The notes: a model not told the origin generated them from the letters alone. Numbered from the stretch's first letter, positions 52,843 through 62,611 are shown. The stretch: DNA of 64,000 bases from Porphyrobacter sp. (GCA_017744315.1 JAGIBN010000001.1:551333-615332), one strand, 5' to 3'. A program made the numbers and translations.

Positions 52843-55800
52843 CGCGGCATCCAGACGCGCACGAGACTGAGCAGCTTGTCGACGTCGAGCGGTTTCGACA
52901 GATAGTCGTTGGCGCCGGCTTCCAGGCATTCGCGGTGGTCGCGCTCCATGGCCTTGGCGGTGAGGGCGATGATCGGCAGGTTCTGCCACTGGGGCTGCAT
53001 GCGGATCTCGCGGGTGCAGGTGAGGCCGTCCATCTCCGGCATCATCACGTCCATCAGCACGAGGTCGATGGCGGAGCCGTCACTGTCGGCGGTGCGGGCG
53101 AGTTCGTTCAGCGCCTCGATCCCGTTGCGGGCGATGCGGACCTGAACGCCGTGCGGTTCGAGCACCGAAGTGAGGGCGTAGATGTTGCGGATATCGTCCT
53201 CGACCACCAGCATCTGGCGGCCTTCCAGCGCGGCATCGCGGCCCAGCGCACGGGCGAGGAGCTGCTGCTTCTCGTCCGGCAGTTCGGAGACGACCTGGTG
53301 GAGGAACAGGGTCACCTCGTCGAGCAGGCGCTCGGGGCTCTTGGCGCCCTTGACGATGATCGACTTCGAATAGCGCCGCAGCCGCATCTCTTCCTCTTCG
53401 GAAAGCTCGCGGCCGGTATAGACGATCACCGGCGGGAACCCGACGCTCTCGTCGTGCGAGAGGCGTTCGAGCAGGTCGAGGCCGGACATGTCGGGCAGGT
53501 TGAGGTCCAGCACCATGCAGTCGAAGGTCTCTTCGCCAAGACGGGCGAGGCAGTCGGCGGCGCTCTGGACGTCCACCGTCTCGACATCGCGCGAGGCGAG
53601 CAGGAGGTGGATCGCCTCGGCCTGACGGGGGTCGTCCTCCACGACCAGCACCCGGCGCAGGCGCTGGTCCATCCGCGCTTCGAGGCCTTCGAGCATGTTG
53701 ACGAGGGTGTCGCGGCTGACCGGCTTGAACAGGTAGCCGACCGCGCCGCTGGCCAGCGCGGCATTGTCGTCATGGTCGGCGGAGACGATGTGGACTGGGA
53801 TATGGCGGGTGCGGGTGTCGCGCTTGATGCGATCGAGCACCGAAAGCCCGGTGTGGTCGGGCAAGTGCATGTCGAGGATCACCGCCTGCGGCAGATATTG
53901 CCGGGCGAGCAAGGCGCCTTCGTCTGCCGTGCCCGCGATCAGGCACTCGAAGCCGACTTCATGGGCGAGGTCGCAGAGGATGCGGGCGAAGGCGGGGTCG
54001 TCCTCGACGATCAGGATCACGCGGGAATCGCCCGAGAGCGTCTCGCGGTCGTCCTGCGGAACCGGCGCGCGGCGGTGCGTCGGGGCGGTGGTCGGGGTTG
54101 CCGCCGGGGTGGGCGTCAGAGTGGAGCGACCGGGGATCAGCGGGGTGCTGGCGGCGTCGCCCGGCTTGAAGGCCACCGGCAGTTCGAGCGTGAACGTGCT
54201 GCCCTGTCCCGGCGTGCTGGCGACGGTGATCGTACCGCCCAGCAGATGCGCCAGCTCGCGCGAGATCGACAGGCCGAGGCCGGTGCCGCCGTACTTGCGG
54301 GCAATGCCGCCGTCGGCCTGGCGGAAGGCCTCGAAGATCGCATCCTGCTGATCGGCGGGAATGCCGGGGCCGGTATCGCGGACGGCAAAGGCGAGGCGGC
54401 CCGGCGCGGTGGGGGCGACCGTCAGCGAGACTTCACCTTGCGCGGTGAACTTGACCGCGTTCGACAGGAAGTTCTTGAGCACCTGCTCCAGCCGCAGGGG
54501 ATCGGTCTCGATCTCGCCGACACCTTCGGCGGCGGTCATCGTCAGCGCGAGGCCCTTGCCGGACGCAGCGGCGCCGAAGGTGTTCTCCAGCTTGCCGAGC
54601 AGGGCGCTCACCGGCACCCGGTGCGGTTCGAGTTCGAGACGGCCTGCCTCGATCTTCGAGATGTCGAGCACGTCGTTGATGAGTGTCAGCAGGTCGTTGC
54701 CCGAGGACTCGATGGTCTCGGCATAGCGGACCTGTTCGCCCGAGAGATTGCCGTGGCGGTTGTCGGCCAGCAGGCGGGCCATGATGAGCAGCGAATTGAG
54801 CGGGGTGCGCAGTTCGTGGCTCATGTTGGCGAGGAATTCGGACTTGTAGCGGCTGGCCTGGGCGAGCTCGTCGGCCTGACTGCGCAGCCGCGCCTGCGAA
54901 CGCGTCAGTTCGTCGCGCTGGGCTTCGAGCGACTGGGCCTGCTCCTCCAGCTGCGAATTGCTGCGTTCCAGATCGGCCTGCTGTTCCTCGAGCTGGCCCT
55001 GCGAGTGCAGCAGGAGCTTGCTCTGGGCTTCCAGTTCGTCGTTGGTGGCGCGCAGTTCCTCGCTCTGGTTCTGGAGTTCCTCGGCCTGCTGCTGGGTTTC
55101 CGACAGCAGGTGCTCCAGCCGGGCGCGGAACTTGGCCGAGCGCAGCGTCACGCCCAGCGAACCGCCGACGATGTCGAGGAAAGCGGCGAGGTCTTCGGCC
55201 CGCGCGTCCGGCGCATTCACGAAACCGAGTTCGAGCACGGCGTTGACGGTGCCATCGACCTGGGTGGCGCCGAGCACCAGCCGGGCCGGACTGGCCTGTC
55301 CCAGCGCGGTGCCGAAGGCGAGGTAGCCTGCGGGAACCTGCTCGACCGTAGAGGTGCGGCCATGGCGGATCACTTCGCCCAGCAGGCTTTCGCCCGGCGC
55401 GATGGTGTCGGGCAGGGCGGCGCCTGCGGGCACGCCATAAGTGGCGACCTTGCGGAAGGCGCTGTCGTCCTTCACGTAGATCGCCCCGGCGACGGCGCCG
55501 AAACGCTCGGCCAGGAAGGTGAGGGTGCGGTTGCCGAGTTCGCCCAGCGAAAGGCTGCCCGCCGTGGCGCGGGCGAGGTCGGTCTCGCTCTCGCGTAGCC
55601 ATTGCTGGTGGCGATTGGCGTTCCGATAACGGATCAGCACGAAGCCGATCGCCGCCAGCAGCAGGTTGGTCGTGCCCGAGAGTGCGCGATTGGCCATCGC
55701 CACTTCCACGCCCAGTCCTTGCGGCGCGATCAGATAGGCAGCCATCGCGCAGCCGATGCCGAGGATCGCGGTCAGCAGCGGCGTGACCGGGCGGCGCGCC

Positions 55801-55949
55801 ACGAAGGCGATCACCGTCGGCAGCAGGTAGAGCACGCTGACACCGGTGCCGAGCGGAATGGTCGCGTCGATCAGGAGGCAAAGCCCCAGGACGATGATGA
55901 TGACGAGCGCGAGCTGGACGTGAGGACTGAAGGCCTTGCTGGGCGACAT
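52839..55949 (-). CDS. Membrane hybrid histidine kinase with GAF, coiled coil and three receivers
   Basis: A 1036-residue sensor. Four N-terminal membrane helices (~10-107) precede a GAF-like domain (~130-275) and a long coiled coil (~275-365, rich in Gln/Glu/Leu). HisKA has His378 in NMSHELRTPLNS; the ATPase has NFLSNAVKFT, DTGPGIP and GTGLGLS. Three receivers follow with Asp693, Asp815 and Asp967. The ATG at 55949 is chosen; its ribosome site is weak. It is the first gene of a three-gene operon with cheR and the HWE kinase, and divergent from the Tad genes. Confidence 0.9.
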   Translation of the reverse strand: MSPSKAFSPHVQLALVIIIVLGLCLLIDATIPLGTGVSVLYLLPTVIAFVARRPVTPLLTAILGIGCAMAAYLIAPQGLGVEVAMANRALSGTTNLLLAAIGFVLIRYRNANRHQQWLRESETDLARATAGSLSLGELGNRTLTFLAERFGAVAGAIYVKDDSAFRKVATYGVPAGAALPDTIAPGESLLGEVIRHGRTSTVEQVPAGYLAFGTALGQASPARLVLGATQVDGTVNAVLELGFVNAPDARAEDLAAFLDIVGGSLGVTLRSAKFRARLEHLLSETQQQAEELQNQSEELRATNDELEAQSKLLLHSQGQLEEQQADLERSNSQLEEQAQSLEAQRDELTRSQARLRSQADELAQASRYKSEFLANMSHELRTPLNSLLIMARLLADNRHGNLSGEQVRYAETIESSGNDLLTLINDVLDISKIEAGRLELEPHRVPVSALLGKLENTFGAAASGKGLALTMTAAEGVGEIETDPLRLEQVLKNFLSNAVKFTAQGEVSLTVAPTAPGRLAFAVRDTGPGIPADQQDAIFEAFRQADGGIARKYGGTGLGLSISRELAHLLGGTITVASTPGQGSTFTLELPVAFKPGDAASTPLIPGRSTLTPTPAATPTTAPTHRRAPVPQDDRETLSGDSRVILIVEDDPAFARILCDLAHEVGFECLIAGTADEGALLARQYLPQAVILDMHLPDHTGLSVLDRIKRDTRTRHIPVHIVSADHDDNAALASGAVGYLFKPVSRDTLVNMLEGLEARMDQRLRRVLVVEDDPRQAEAIHLLLASRDVETVDVQSAADCLARLGEETFDCMVLDLNLPDMSGLDLLERLSHDESVGFPPVIVYTGRELSEEEEMRLRRYSKSIIVKGAKSPERLLDEVTLFLHQVVSELPDEKQQLLARALGRDAALEGRQMLVVEDDIRNIYALTSVLEPHGVQVRIARNGIEALNELARTADSDGSAIDLVLMDVMMPEMDGLTCTREIRMQPQWQNLPIIALTAKAMERDHRECLEAGANDYLSKPLDVDKLLSLVRVWMPR

Positions 55950-56193
55950 TATGATTCTCAAGGAGAACGGCCGGTTGGAGGCGGGCCGCGTCTCCCCCAA
56001 ACTTCGGCGCGGTCCCCGGATCGAGGTGGGCAACGCATTGGAACGCGATAAGGTTCCCGGAAAATTACGCAAAATTGCGTGACCTGCCGCGCACGAAGCG
56101 TTTCCTGTGCCGGGCGCTTGAGGGTTTCATTAAGCAGTTCGCGTTAGAAAAGCCCGTTTCCACTGGGTTTCCTGCTGAAAGACGGCTCTCGCG

Positions 56194-58113
56194 ATGCGTC
56201 ACTTCCTGAAAGCTTCCTCGAAGATGGTCGCGGACCGCAGCGGCGCCGTCCTGCCGATGGCGGCGGTGGGCATGCTGGTGGCGGCGCTGATCGTCGGCGC
56301 AGCGGTCGACCTCAGCCGCCGCTACAAGGTGGAGAACCAGTTGCAGGCGGCCTGCGATTCTGCCGTTCTGGCTGGTCGCCGGACGGTGACGACGGCGGGG
56401 TTCGACCAGAAGTCGAAGGACACTGCAAAGGCTTATTTCGACGCCAATTTCGACGATGCCTCGCAGGAAGCCATCGGGACGGCTTTCGATTCGGACTCCA
56501 AGGACGATGGGCAGACGGTAAAGGGCGCGGCCACCACGACCGTCGATACTCTCATCATGCGCCTGTTCGGCTACGACAGTTTTGCGGTGGCCGTAAGCTG
56601 CACTTCGTCGATGGGCATGGGTAATGCCGACGTGATGCTGGTGCTGGACACGACGGGTTCGATGGCGAATTCGCTTGACAGAACCACGCGTATCGCCGCG
56701 CTGCGCTCGGCGGTGAAGAATTTCTACAAGACGGTGAGCACGGCTACCAAGGAAACCAATGCGCGGGTGCGCTACGGTTTCGTGCCCTACAGTTCGACGG
56801 TTAACGTTGGCAGGTTGCTGACCGGACTGGATGCGAATTACATCGTCGATAAGTGGAAGTATCAATCCCGTCAGGCGTTTTTTGTGGACTATTCCGCGGG
56901 AACCAAGTCCACCGGATCGACAAGCTATCAGAATGCATCCGTTTCAAATTTGAGGCAGTACAGCAGCACGAGATACAGTTCGAACAGCAACTGCACCAAG
57001 GCGCTGCCTTCGGCTGGCAGTTACAGTTCCAACGGGTCGGTTTCGCAGTCCTGGACGACTTCCGGCACGGCACCCAACCAGACGATAGTCGTTACGGATT
57101 CTCAACCGGTCAAGCGAACGATCTACCAGTGCCAGGGATCGGGTTCGAGCTATTACATCTATTCCGGCACCGAAACCTCGGATGGCAAGACTTCGACGAC
57201 TTACACGAAGTCGAAGTGGGTCAATGCGCCTACGAGCAAGTCCGATTTCATTTATTTGGAGTACACGCAGGTCGAGCGGCCCACGAACGTCTTCAAGACG
57301 TTCGCTTCGACGACCACCTATACCGGAGACAATGGAGCGGCGCAGACCTCGACCTGGGGCGGCTGCATTATCGAGCGCGATACCGTGAACAGCGGTACGT
57401 TCAGCTATTCCAGCGTGACGGGGATCTCCCCGTCGGGCGCCCTCGATGTCGATATCGATTCTGCTCCCACGTCCGACGACAAGACGAAGTGGCGTCCGCT
57501 CTGGCCCGAGATTTCCTATCGCCGGGCGGGCTCGAATTCCTCCACCTACACCCAGTCGGCCACGGCTACGGGGGCTTTGGGGGGAACCTATTGCCCGGTC
57601 GAGGCGCGCGCGCTCAACGAGATGAGCCAGAACGACTTCAACGCTTACGCCGATTCGCTGACCGCCGTGGGTGGCACTTATCTCGACATCGGCATGATCT
57701 GGGGCGGCCGCATGCTCTCTCCGAGCGGCATCTTCCAGGACACCGTGAACGTGAAGCCGAAAAACGGCGGTGAAGTGTCCCGGCACATCATCTTCATGAC
57801 CGACGGCGAGATGGATACTTCCAACTACGTGCCGCAGGCCTGGGGCATGGAATGGTGGGACCGCAAGGTGACCAGCGATGGTTCCAAGTCGCAGGAAGAC
57901 GCTCGCCACACGCAGCGCTTCCGCGCCGTCTGCGAGGCGGTGAAGGCCAAGGGCATCCGGGTCTGGGTGATCGCCTTCACCTCGAAGCTCTCCGACGATC
58001 TGAAGGCCTGCGCTTCCGACGACAGTTCCTATCTGGCCGGTAATTCAAGCGAGCTCGACAATGCCTTCCAGGAAATCGCCAAGCAGGTGGGCGAGCTGAG
58101 GATCACCCAGTGA
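56194..58113 (+). CDS. TadG-like pilus assembly protein with VWA domain
   Basis: A 639-residue envelope protein. The N-terminal TadE/G-type segment GAVLPMAAVGMLVAALIVGAAVDLSRRY anchors it; Flp-type processing is not evident. A VWA domain follows with the MIDAS-like VLDTTGSM and a late FMTDGEMD. Residues ~215-455 are Ser/Thr/Tyr/Gly-rich (SSYYIYSGTETSDGKTSTTY), AT-richer than the rest, and split the VWA fold. In Tad systems TadG is thought to anchor or assemble the pilus. It overlaps the next gene in GTGA. Confidence 0.83.
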   Translation: MRHFLKASSKMVADRSGAVLPMAAVGMLVAALIVGAAVDLSRRYKVENQLQAACDSAVLAGRRTVTTAGFDQKSKDTAKAYFDANFDDASQEAIGTAFDSDSKDDGQTVKGAATTTVDTLIMRLFGYDSFAVAVSCTSSMGMGNADVMLVLDTTGSMANSLDRTTRIAALRSAVKNFYKTVSTATKETNARVRYGFVPYSSTVNVGRLLTGLDANYIVDKWKYQSRQAFFVDYSAGTKSTGSTSYQNASVSNLRQYSSTRYSSNSNCTKALPSAGSYSSNGSVSQSWTTSGTAPNQTIVVTDSQPVKRTIYQCQGSGSSYYIYSGTETSDGKTSTTYTKSKWVNAPTSKSDFIYLEYTQVERPTNVFKTFASTTTYTGDNGAAQTSTWGGCIIERDTVNSGTFSYSSVTGISPSGALDVDIDSAPTSDDKTKWRPLWPEISYRRAGSNSSTYTQSATATGALGGTYCPVEARALNEMSQNDFNAYADSLTAVGGTYLDIGMIWGGRMLSPSGIFQDTVNVKPKNGGEVSRHIIFMTDGEMDTSNYVPQAWGMEWWDRKVTSDGSKSQEDARHTQRFRAVCEAVKAKGIRVWVIAFTSKLSDDLKACASDDSSYLAGNSSELDNAFQEIAKQVGELRITQ

Positions 58114-58718
58114 CGGCACGTTCGACGGCAAGGGCCTTGTCCCTGCGCCGGGTCGCGGAGGATCGTTCGGGCGTGACCGTGGTGGAGTTCGCGCTGATCG
58201 CGCCGGTGTTCCTGCTGCTGCTCATGGGAATCTTCGATATCGGCCACATGGCCTATGTCCGCTCCGTGCTGCAGGGCGCGGTGCAGCAGGTGGCGCGCAG
58301 CGCCACGCTGGAAACCGCCGACACCGCGACGGGCGACGACTATGTGCGCAAGGTGGTGGAGGGTGTCGCGCCGGGGGCAAAGATCGACATCACCCGTTCC
58401 AGCTACTACGACTTCACCGATATCGCCCGGCCGGAAGTCTGGAGCGACAAGAACAACAACGGCCGCTGCGACAATGGCGAGGCCTATACGGACGAGAACG
58501 GAAACGGCCGGTGGGACGCCGATATCGGCAAGAGCGGCAACGGCGGCGCCAACGACATCGTCGTCTACAAGGTGAGCGTCACTTACAAGCCGCTCTTTCC
58601 CGTCCCCGGCCTGACCGATCGTAATGCCACGCGCACGCTCACGGCGACGGCGGTGAAGAAGAACCAGCCTTTCGCGCTCCAGGCCGAATATGGCTCGGCG
58701 GCGGGGACCTGCAAGTGA
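58110..58718 (+). CDS. TadE-like pseudopilin with EF-hand-like motif
   Basis: A 202-residue protein starting at GTG inside GTGA. The TadE-type N-terminus (DRSGVTVVEFALIAPVFLLLLMGIFDIG) is the pseudopilin signal; the Glu at the VVEF site is position +5 style. Residues ~113-140 hold two Asp/Asn/Gly loops (DKNNNGRCDNGE and DENGNGRWDADIG) like dockerin or EF-hand calcium sites. Such loops are known in some TadE/G proteins. It is translationally coupled to TadG upstream and to the next TadE gene. Confidence 0.83.
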   Translation: MTARSTARALSLRRVAEDRSGVTVVEFALIAPVFLLLLMGIFDIGHMAYVRSVLQGAVQQVARSATLETADTATGDDYVRKVVEGVAPGAKIDITRSSYYDFTDIARPEVWSDKNNNGRCDNGEAYTDENGNGRWDADIGKSGNGGANDIVVYKVSVTYKPLFPVPGLTDRNATRTLTATAVKKNQPFALQAEYGSAAGTCK

Positions 58719-59389
58719 TCCCGGTATTTTCCGGTCTGCGCGCGGAAGGGCGGCGCCTGCTCGCCGACCGCAGCGGTGTATCGATCCTGGAATTCGCGCT
58801 CGTCCTGCCGGTGCTGATGACGCTGGGCATGTACGGCACCGAACTGGCCTACATGGCGATGGTCAACATGCAGGTCGGCGAGATCGCTACCTCGGTGGCC
58901 GATAACGCCTCGCGTCTCGGCCAGACGGACAACACCGCCGTGGCGCCGACGGTGAAGGAAACGGACGTCGATTCGGTCATGTGGGGCGCGCTGTCGGAAG
59001 GCGCGAGCTTCAACTTCGTCGATAATGGACGCATCATCCTGTCCAGCCTCGAAGTCGATCCCTCGACGAAGCGGGAGTATATCCACTGGCAGCGCTGCCG
59101 GGGCAGCCTGGCGCGAGCCTCGTCCTACGGCGTGACCAATACCGGCAAGACCGGCAACCTGCTGAACGGCATGGGCAAGGCCGGGAAGAAGATCCATCCG
59201 GTCGCCAATTCGGCGGTGATGTACGTCGAAGTCTATTATCGCTACCAGCCGCTGTTCGGCACGATGTTCGTGAAGGATGCCGAGTTCAAGCAGGAAGCAG
59301 CCTTCATCATCCGCGACAACCGCACCCTCAATCCCGACGGTTCGCCGGACGGCGTAACCGGCGGAAACGGCAAGTCGCTCTGCACCTGA
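58715..59389 (+). CDS. TadE-like pseudopilin
   Basis: A 224-residue protein starting at GTG in a second GTGA overlap. The N-terminal DRSGVSILEFALVLPVLMTLGMYGTELAY is the TadE signal. The extracytoplasmic part contains SVMWGALSEGASFNFVDNG and VMYVEVYYRYQPLFGTMF. Two Cys (QRCRGS and KSLCT at the end) may pair. With the two preceding genes it forms a minor-pilin module, but no flp, tadA, tadB, tadC, cpa or secretin gene is in the window. Confidence 0.83.
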   Translation: MIPVFSGLRAEGRRLLADRSGVSILEFALVLPVLMTLGMYGTELAYMAMVNMQVGEIATSVADNASRLGQTDNTAVAPTVKETDVDSVMWGALSEGASFNFVDNGRIILSSLEVDPSTKREYIHWQRCRGSLARASSYGVTNTGKTGNLLNGMGKAGKKIHPVANSAVMYVEVYYRYQPLFGTMFVKDAEFKQEAAFIIRDNRTLNPDGSPDGVTGGNGKSLCT

Positions 59390-59423
59390 GCGGCGGGGCA
59401 AGTGTCTGTAGCTTGTGAAGAAT

Positions 59424-59500
<77 letters not shown>

Positions 59501-59549
59501 ACCCTTCGGTCGTCGATGATAGTTTCCAAAGCTTTCGCTTCGGGGCCGT

Positions 59550-59625
59550 TGGTGGGCCCGGCAGGATTCGAACCCGCGACCTAGCCGTTATGAGCGGCCA
59601 GCTCTAACCGCTGAGCTACAGGCCC
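59550..59625 (-). tRNA. tRNA with CAU anticodon, probably tRNA-Ile2
   Basis: Cloverleaf on the minus strand: acceptor GGGCCTG / CGGGCCC, anticodon loop CTCATAA (CAT), T-loop TTCGAAT, encoded CCA end. CAU can be initiator or elongator Met or lysidine-modified Ile2. The acceptor GGGCCTG differs from the GGCGGAG of alphaproteobacterial elongator Met as I recall it, favouring Ile2. Confidence 0.85.
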
Positions 59626-59671
59626 CAACTGCCGCGCCCGACCTCATCGACGATGCCGGGCGGATTGCGCG

Positions 59672-60694
59672 TTAGCCCGGCAATTCGTTCTGTGCAAGGG
59701 CCAGACTGGAGATGATGTCGGTAACATGGCTGGGTTTTACACCGCGGCGGTGCAAATGGGAAAAAAGCGTGCGCCACCAGTCGTAAAGCGCGTCGAGATC
59801 GCGGGGTGCGCGGACGTAAGGGGTATAGCCGGGAACCAGCGAAGGGCTGTGGAACGAGAACACCAGTACCGGCAGGCCCTGGTCGATCGCGACATCCACG
59901 CCGCGCAGCGCTTCCTCCACGGTCACGCCTTCGGGAGTGAGCGGAATGCGCTCCAGAAGCCCAGCGCGGGCGAGGGCGCCGCGCAGCTGCGGCGCGCGCC
60001 AGAGCGCCGGATAGATCGTGTTGCCGAGCTGGCGCAGCGGCCCCCAGTATACCGTCGTCAGCGGCAGTTCGAGCAGGTCGTCCGCACGATAGGGCTGCAA
60101 GGGATGCTGGCGATAGTTCGGCCCGCCCGAGGCGCTGTAATCGAACCGCGCGCGGACCGAGGTGTCGATTGCGATGCCGAATTCGGCGAGAATCTCGGCG
60201 GTGCGGGGGCCGAGGCCGTAGCGACCGGCGCGGTAGATCAGCGGCGCGGTGCCGAAGGCCTTTACGATTCGGGCATGGAGCCTGGCGAACTTCGCGCGCT
60301 CCAGTTCGAAGGGAAGGTTGCCTGCGAAGGAGTTGAACTCGTTCACCGCCTCGTCGAACGGCGGGTTGACCCAGGGGTGGAGCTGGACGCCGACTTCGGC
60401 GCGTCCGGCCGAGACCGCCTCGCCGATGGCTTCCACGGCGATCTCGGAATCGGCGACCGGGTAGTCCACGAGGTAGATCGGCACCACGCCGAAGCTCTCG
60501 CAGAACTCCTGGAACATGCGCAGGGCCGGGATCGTGCGGGTGCTGTGGCCCTCGCGGTTCAGCGGCGCGTTCCAGTCGAACTCTTCCTCGGTGTCGACGG
60601 TGACGATGAAGCGCTGGCCGAAGTCGCTGCCGAAGCGGGCAAGGGCATCCGGACTGGGCGGCAGAAGGAGGTTTGGCCCCGGCAAGACTGACAT
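59672..60694 (-). CDS. WalW-like polysaccharide deacetylase family protein
   Basis: A 340-residue protein with NodB-like fold. FIVTVDTEEEFDW carries the first aspartates; the QLHPWVNPP and FSFHSPSL segments supply the histidines, and YRAGRYGLG is typical of the WalW group found in LPS or capsule loci. No signal peptide is seen, so it probably acts in the cytoplasm. Its true substrate is unknown. It is separated from the XrtA deacetylase (1940-2821) by 57 kb and differs clearly in sequence. Confidence 0.82.
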   Translation of the reverse strand: MSVLPGPNLLLPPSPDALARFGSDFGQRFIVTVDTEEEFDWNAPLNREGHSTRTIPALRMFQEFCESFGVVPIYLVDYPVADSEIAVEAIGEAVSAGRAEVGVQLHPWVNPPFDEAVNEFNSFAGNLPFELERAKFARLHARIVKAFGTAPLIYRAGRYGLGPRTAEILAEFGIAIDTSVRARFDYSASGGPNYRQHPLQPYRADDLLELPLTTVYWGPLRQLGNTIYPALWRAPQLRGALARAGLLERIPLTPEGVTVEEALRGVDVAIDQGLPVLVFSFHSPSLVPGYTPYVRAPRDLDALYDWWRTLFSHLHRRGVKPSHVTDIISSLALAQNELPG

Positions 60695-60805
60695 TTCCTC
60701 GATCGGCCCCTTATCGTCTCGCGACCGTCAAGATAGCGAGATGGACGGATGATGTGACAGGAATGATTTAGCCGTAAAGTGTTCCGCTTCGGTAAAGGCG
60801 ATCCT

Positions 60806-62611
60806 TCAAAGAGCGCGAAGGTGCGCTTCCTGGACGGCGGGGAGCGAGAGCTTGAGTTCGTTTTCCTCGCGTTCCAGCCCGCCTCCGGCTGCGCTCGCCT
60901 CGGCGGCGGCGAGGCGCAAGGTGAAGCCGATGCCGAACATGCCGGTGGAGAGCGACTGGCCGCGTTCGCTGACCGGCGTTTCGAACAGGCTCTGGGCGTC
61001 GCGGGCGATCAGCAGCGAGGGCAGCGCGATCCGCATGGCGATGCGGCCATTCTCGACGGCAAAGCGCACGGGCAGCAGTTCCTGCGGTGCGGTCATGCCC
61101 GCAAGGACCGCGAAGACGCGCCAGAGCATCCGCTCGATCTCGATGCGGTCAACGGCGACGAGGACGGGGAGCGCTTCCGCAGGCGGCAGCACGAAGCCGC
61201 TGCCGCGCGGTTCGGTCCAGGCCTTGAGGCGGGCGACCGTCTCGGTCAGCACCGAGGCGAGATCGCATTCGCCCGGCTCGATGCCGAGCGCGCCGCATTC
61301 GAGCTTCACCAGGCGGTCGAGTTCCTCGAACCCGGCGAGGATATGCGCGCAGTCCCCGGCGATGGCGGCGGCGAGGGCGCGATATTCGTGCGGGGCGGGG
61401 CCGTAGAGCTGCTGCTGGATGATCTCGGCGGCGACCTGAATGGCATTGGCCGGGGTGCGCAGTTCATGAAGGACCTGGCGCATGCGGTCCGCCTCGCTCG
61501 GTTCGGCTGCGGGTGCGGCATCGACGGCGGCGATCCTGCCGGGGCGGCGCAGCCGGCCCGCATAGCCGGTGAAGCGGCCGCTGGCGGGATCGAAGTGCGG
61601 CACCGCGTCGACCTGCCAGGTGCCGCTGACGGCAGGCGCGCCGGTCACCTCGATTCGCGCCTCGCGCAGCGGCTGGCGATGGCGCATCGACAGCGCGAGG
61701 CCGGGGATATGCAGCGCGGCCGAGGCCAAAGGGCTGGAGATCGGCGGGCTGGGCGATAGCGGCGCAGCAGGATCGAGCGGCTCGCCCAACGCGGGGTCGA
61801 GAGCCGGGAGATTGAGGCCGATCAGGGCGCTGGCATGGACGCCGTCGGCCCAGCAGATGCGGCCTTCCGCGTCGGTGGAAAAATCGATGGCGGCAAGAGC
61901 GGGTGCGGGCGAATCGGCAGACGGCAGCCGGGTGGCGCTGCCGCTTGTGACCGTCTGGCTCTCGCGCGCTTTGCGGAATTCCTCGATGCGGCGGACGATC
62001 GCGCCGATCCCGGCTTCGCCTTCATTCGAGAGAGGCGCACTGGTCGCGCTTCGGGTGACGGCCTGTTCGAACGCGGCGAAGGGGGCGGGTTCGGCGGAAA
62101 GGACTTCTGCTTCCGGAAATGCGTCCTCTTCGAGCAGGTCCAGCGGCTCCGCCGATTCGGTCTGGGTTTCGGCAGGCGGCAGGGCGCGGTCGCGGATGCC
62201 GAGGCGATCGAGCAGGGCTTCCACTTCCGCACCGAGGTCGCGGCGATGGCGCAGGATGCCGCGCGCGCGCACCGGCAATGCGGGGACGAGGTCCAGCCAG
62301 CCGGCCTCGTCGAGCCGGGCAGTGCCGATGGCAGCCATGGCGACTTCGGGTTCCGCTTCGGCAAACAGGGCGAGCAGGCGCGGGTTGGTCAGCGGCTGCA
62401 ACGGCTGGCGGACGAGGCGGGCGCGGTCGGCGCTGGGAATGACGCCTGCCAGTTCCGTAACCCGCGAAAAACCGGCTTCGATAGCCTTGGAGCGCGCATC
62501 GCCGGGGAGGCGGCCGAGGATGTCGATCAGCTGCCGATACTGGATGCGGGCCAGCGCGTCCCCGGAGGACGGCAGGCGCAATACCGTGGCAAGGCGATCG
62601 TCGAAATGCAT
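60806..62611 (-). CDS. Atypical histidine kinase with divergent ATPase domain
   Basis: A 601-residue soluble protein. The N-terminal ~140 residues are helical (RQLIDILGRLPGDARSKAIEAGFSRVTELAGV ... VRQPLQPLTNPRLLALFAE), resembling the HEAT-like DUF2336 type. An acidic linker and a PAS-like part follow (~240-375). The H-box VLHELRTPANAIQ is intact, but the ATPase region lacks a recognisable N-box (ERMLWRVFAVLAGMTAPQEL instead) and has a loose G-box (GMFGIGFTLRLAAAEASAAGG). It may be a weak kinase, a phosphatase or a scaffold. Divergent from the Lrp gene. Confidence 0.75.
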   Translation of the reverse strand: MHFDDRLATVLRLPSSGDALARIQYRQLIDILGRLPGDARSKAIEAGFSRVTELAGVIPSADRARLVRQPLQPLTNPRLLALFAEAEPEVAMAAIGTARLDEAGWLDLVPALPVRARGILRHRRDLGAEVEALLDRLGIRDRALPPAETQTESAEPLDLLEEDAFPEAEVLSAEPAPFAAFEQAVTRSATSAPLSNEGEAGIGAIVRRIEEFRKARESQTVTSGSATRLPSADSPAPALAAIDFSTDAEGRICWADGVHASALIGLNLPALDPALGEPLDPAAPLSPSPPISSPLASAALHIPGLALSMRHRQPLREARIEVTGAPAVSGTWQVDAVPHFDPASGRFTGYAGRLRRPGRIAAVDAAPAAEPSEADRMRQVLHELRTPANAIQVAAEIIQQQLYGPAPHEYRALAAAIAGDCAHILAGFEELDRLVKLECGALGIEPGECDLASVLTETVARLKAWTEPRGSGFVLPPAEALPVLVAVDRIEIERMLWRVFAVLAGMTAPQELLPVRFAVENGRIAMRIALPSLLIARDAQSLFETPVSERGQSLSTGMFGIGFTLRLAAAEASAAGGGLEREENELKLSLPAVQEAHLRAL

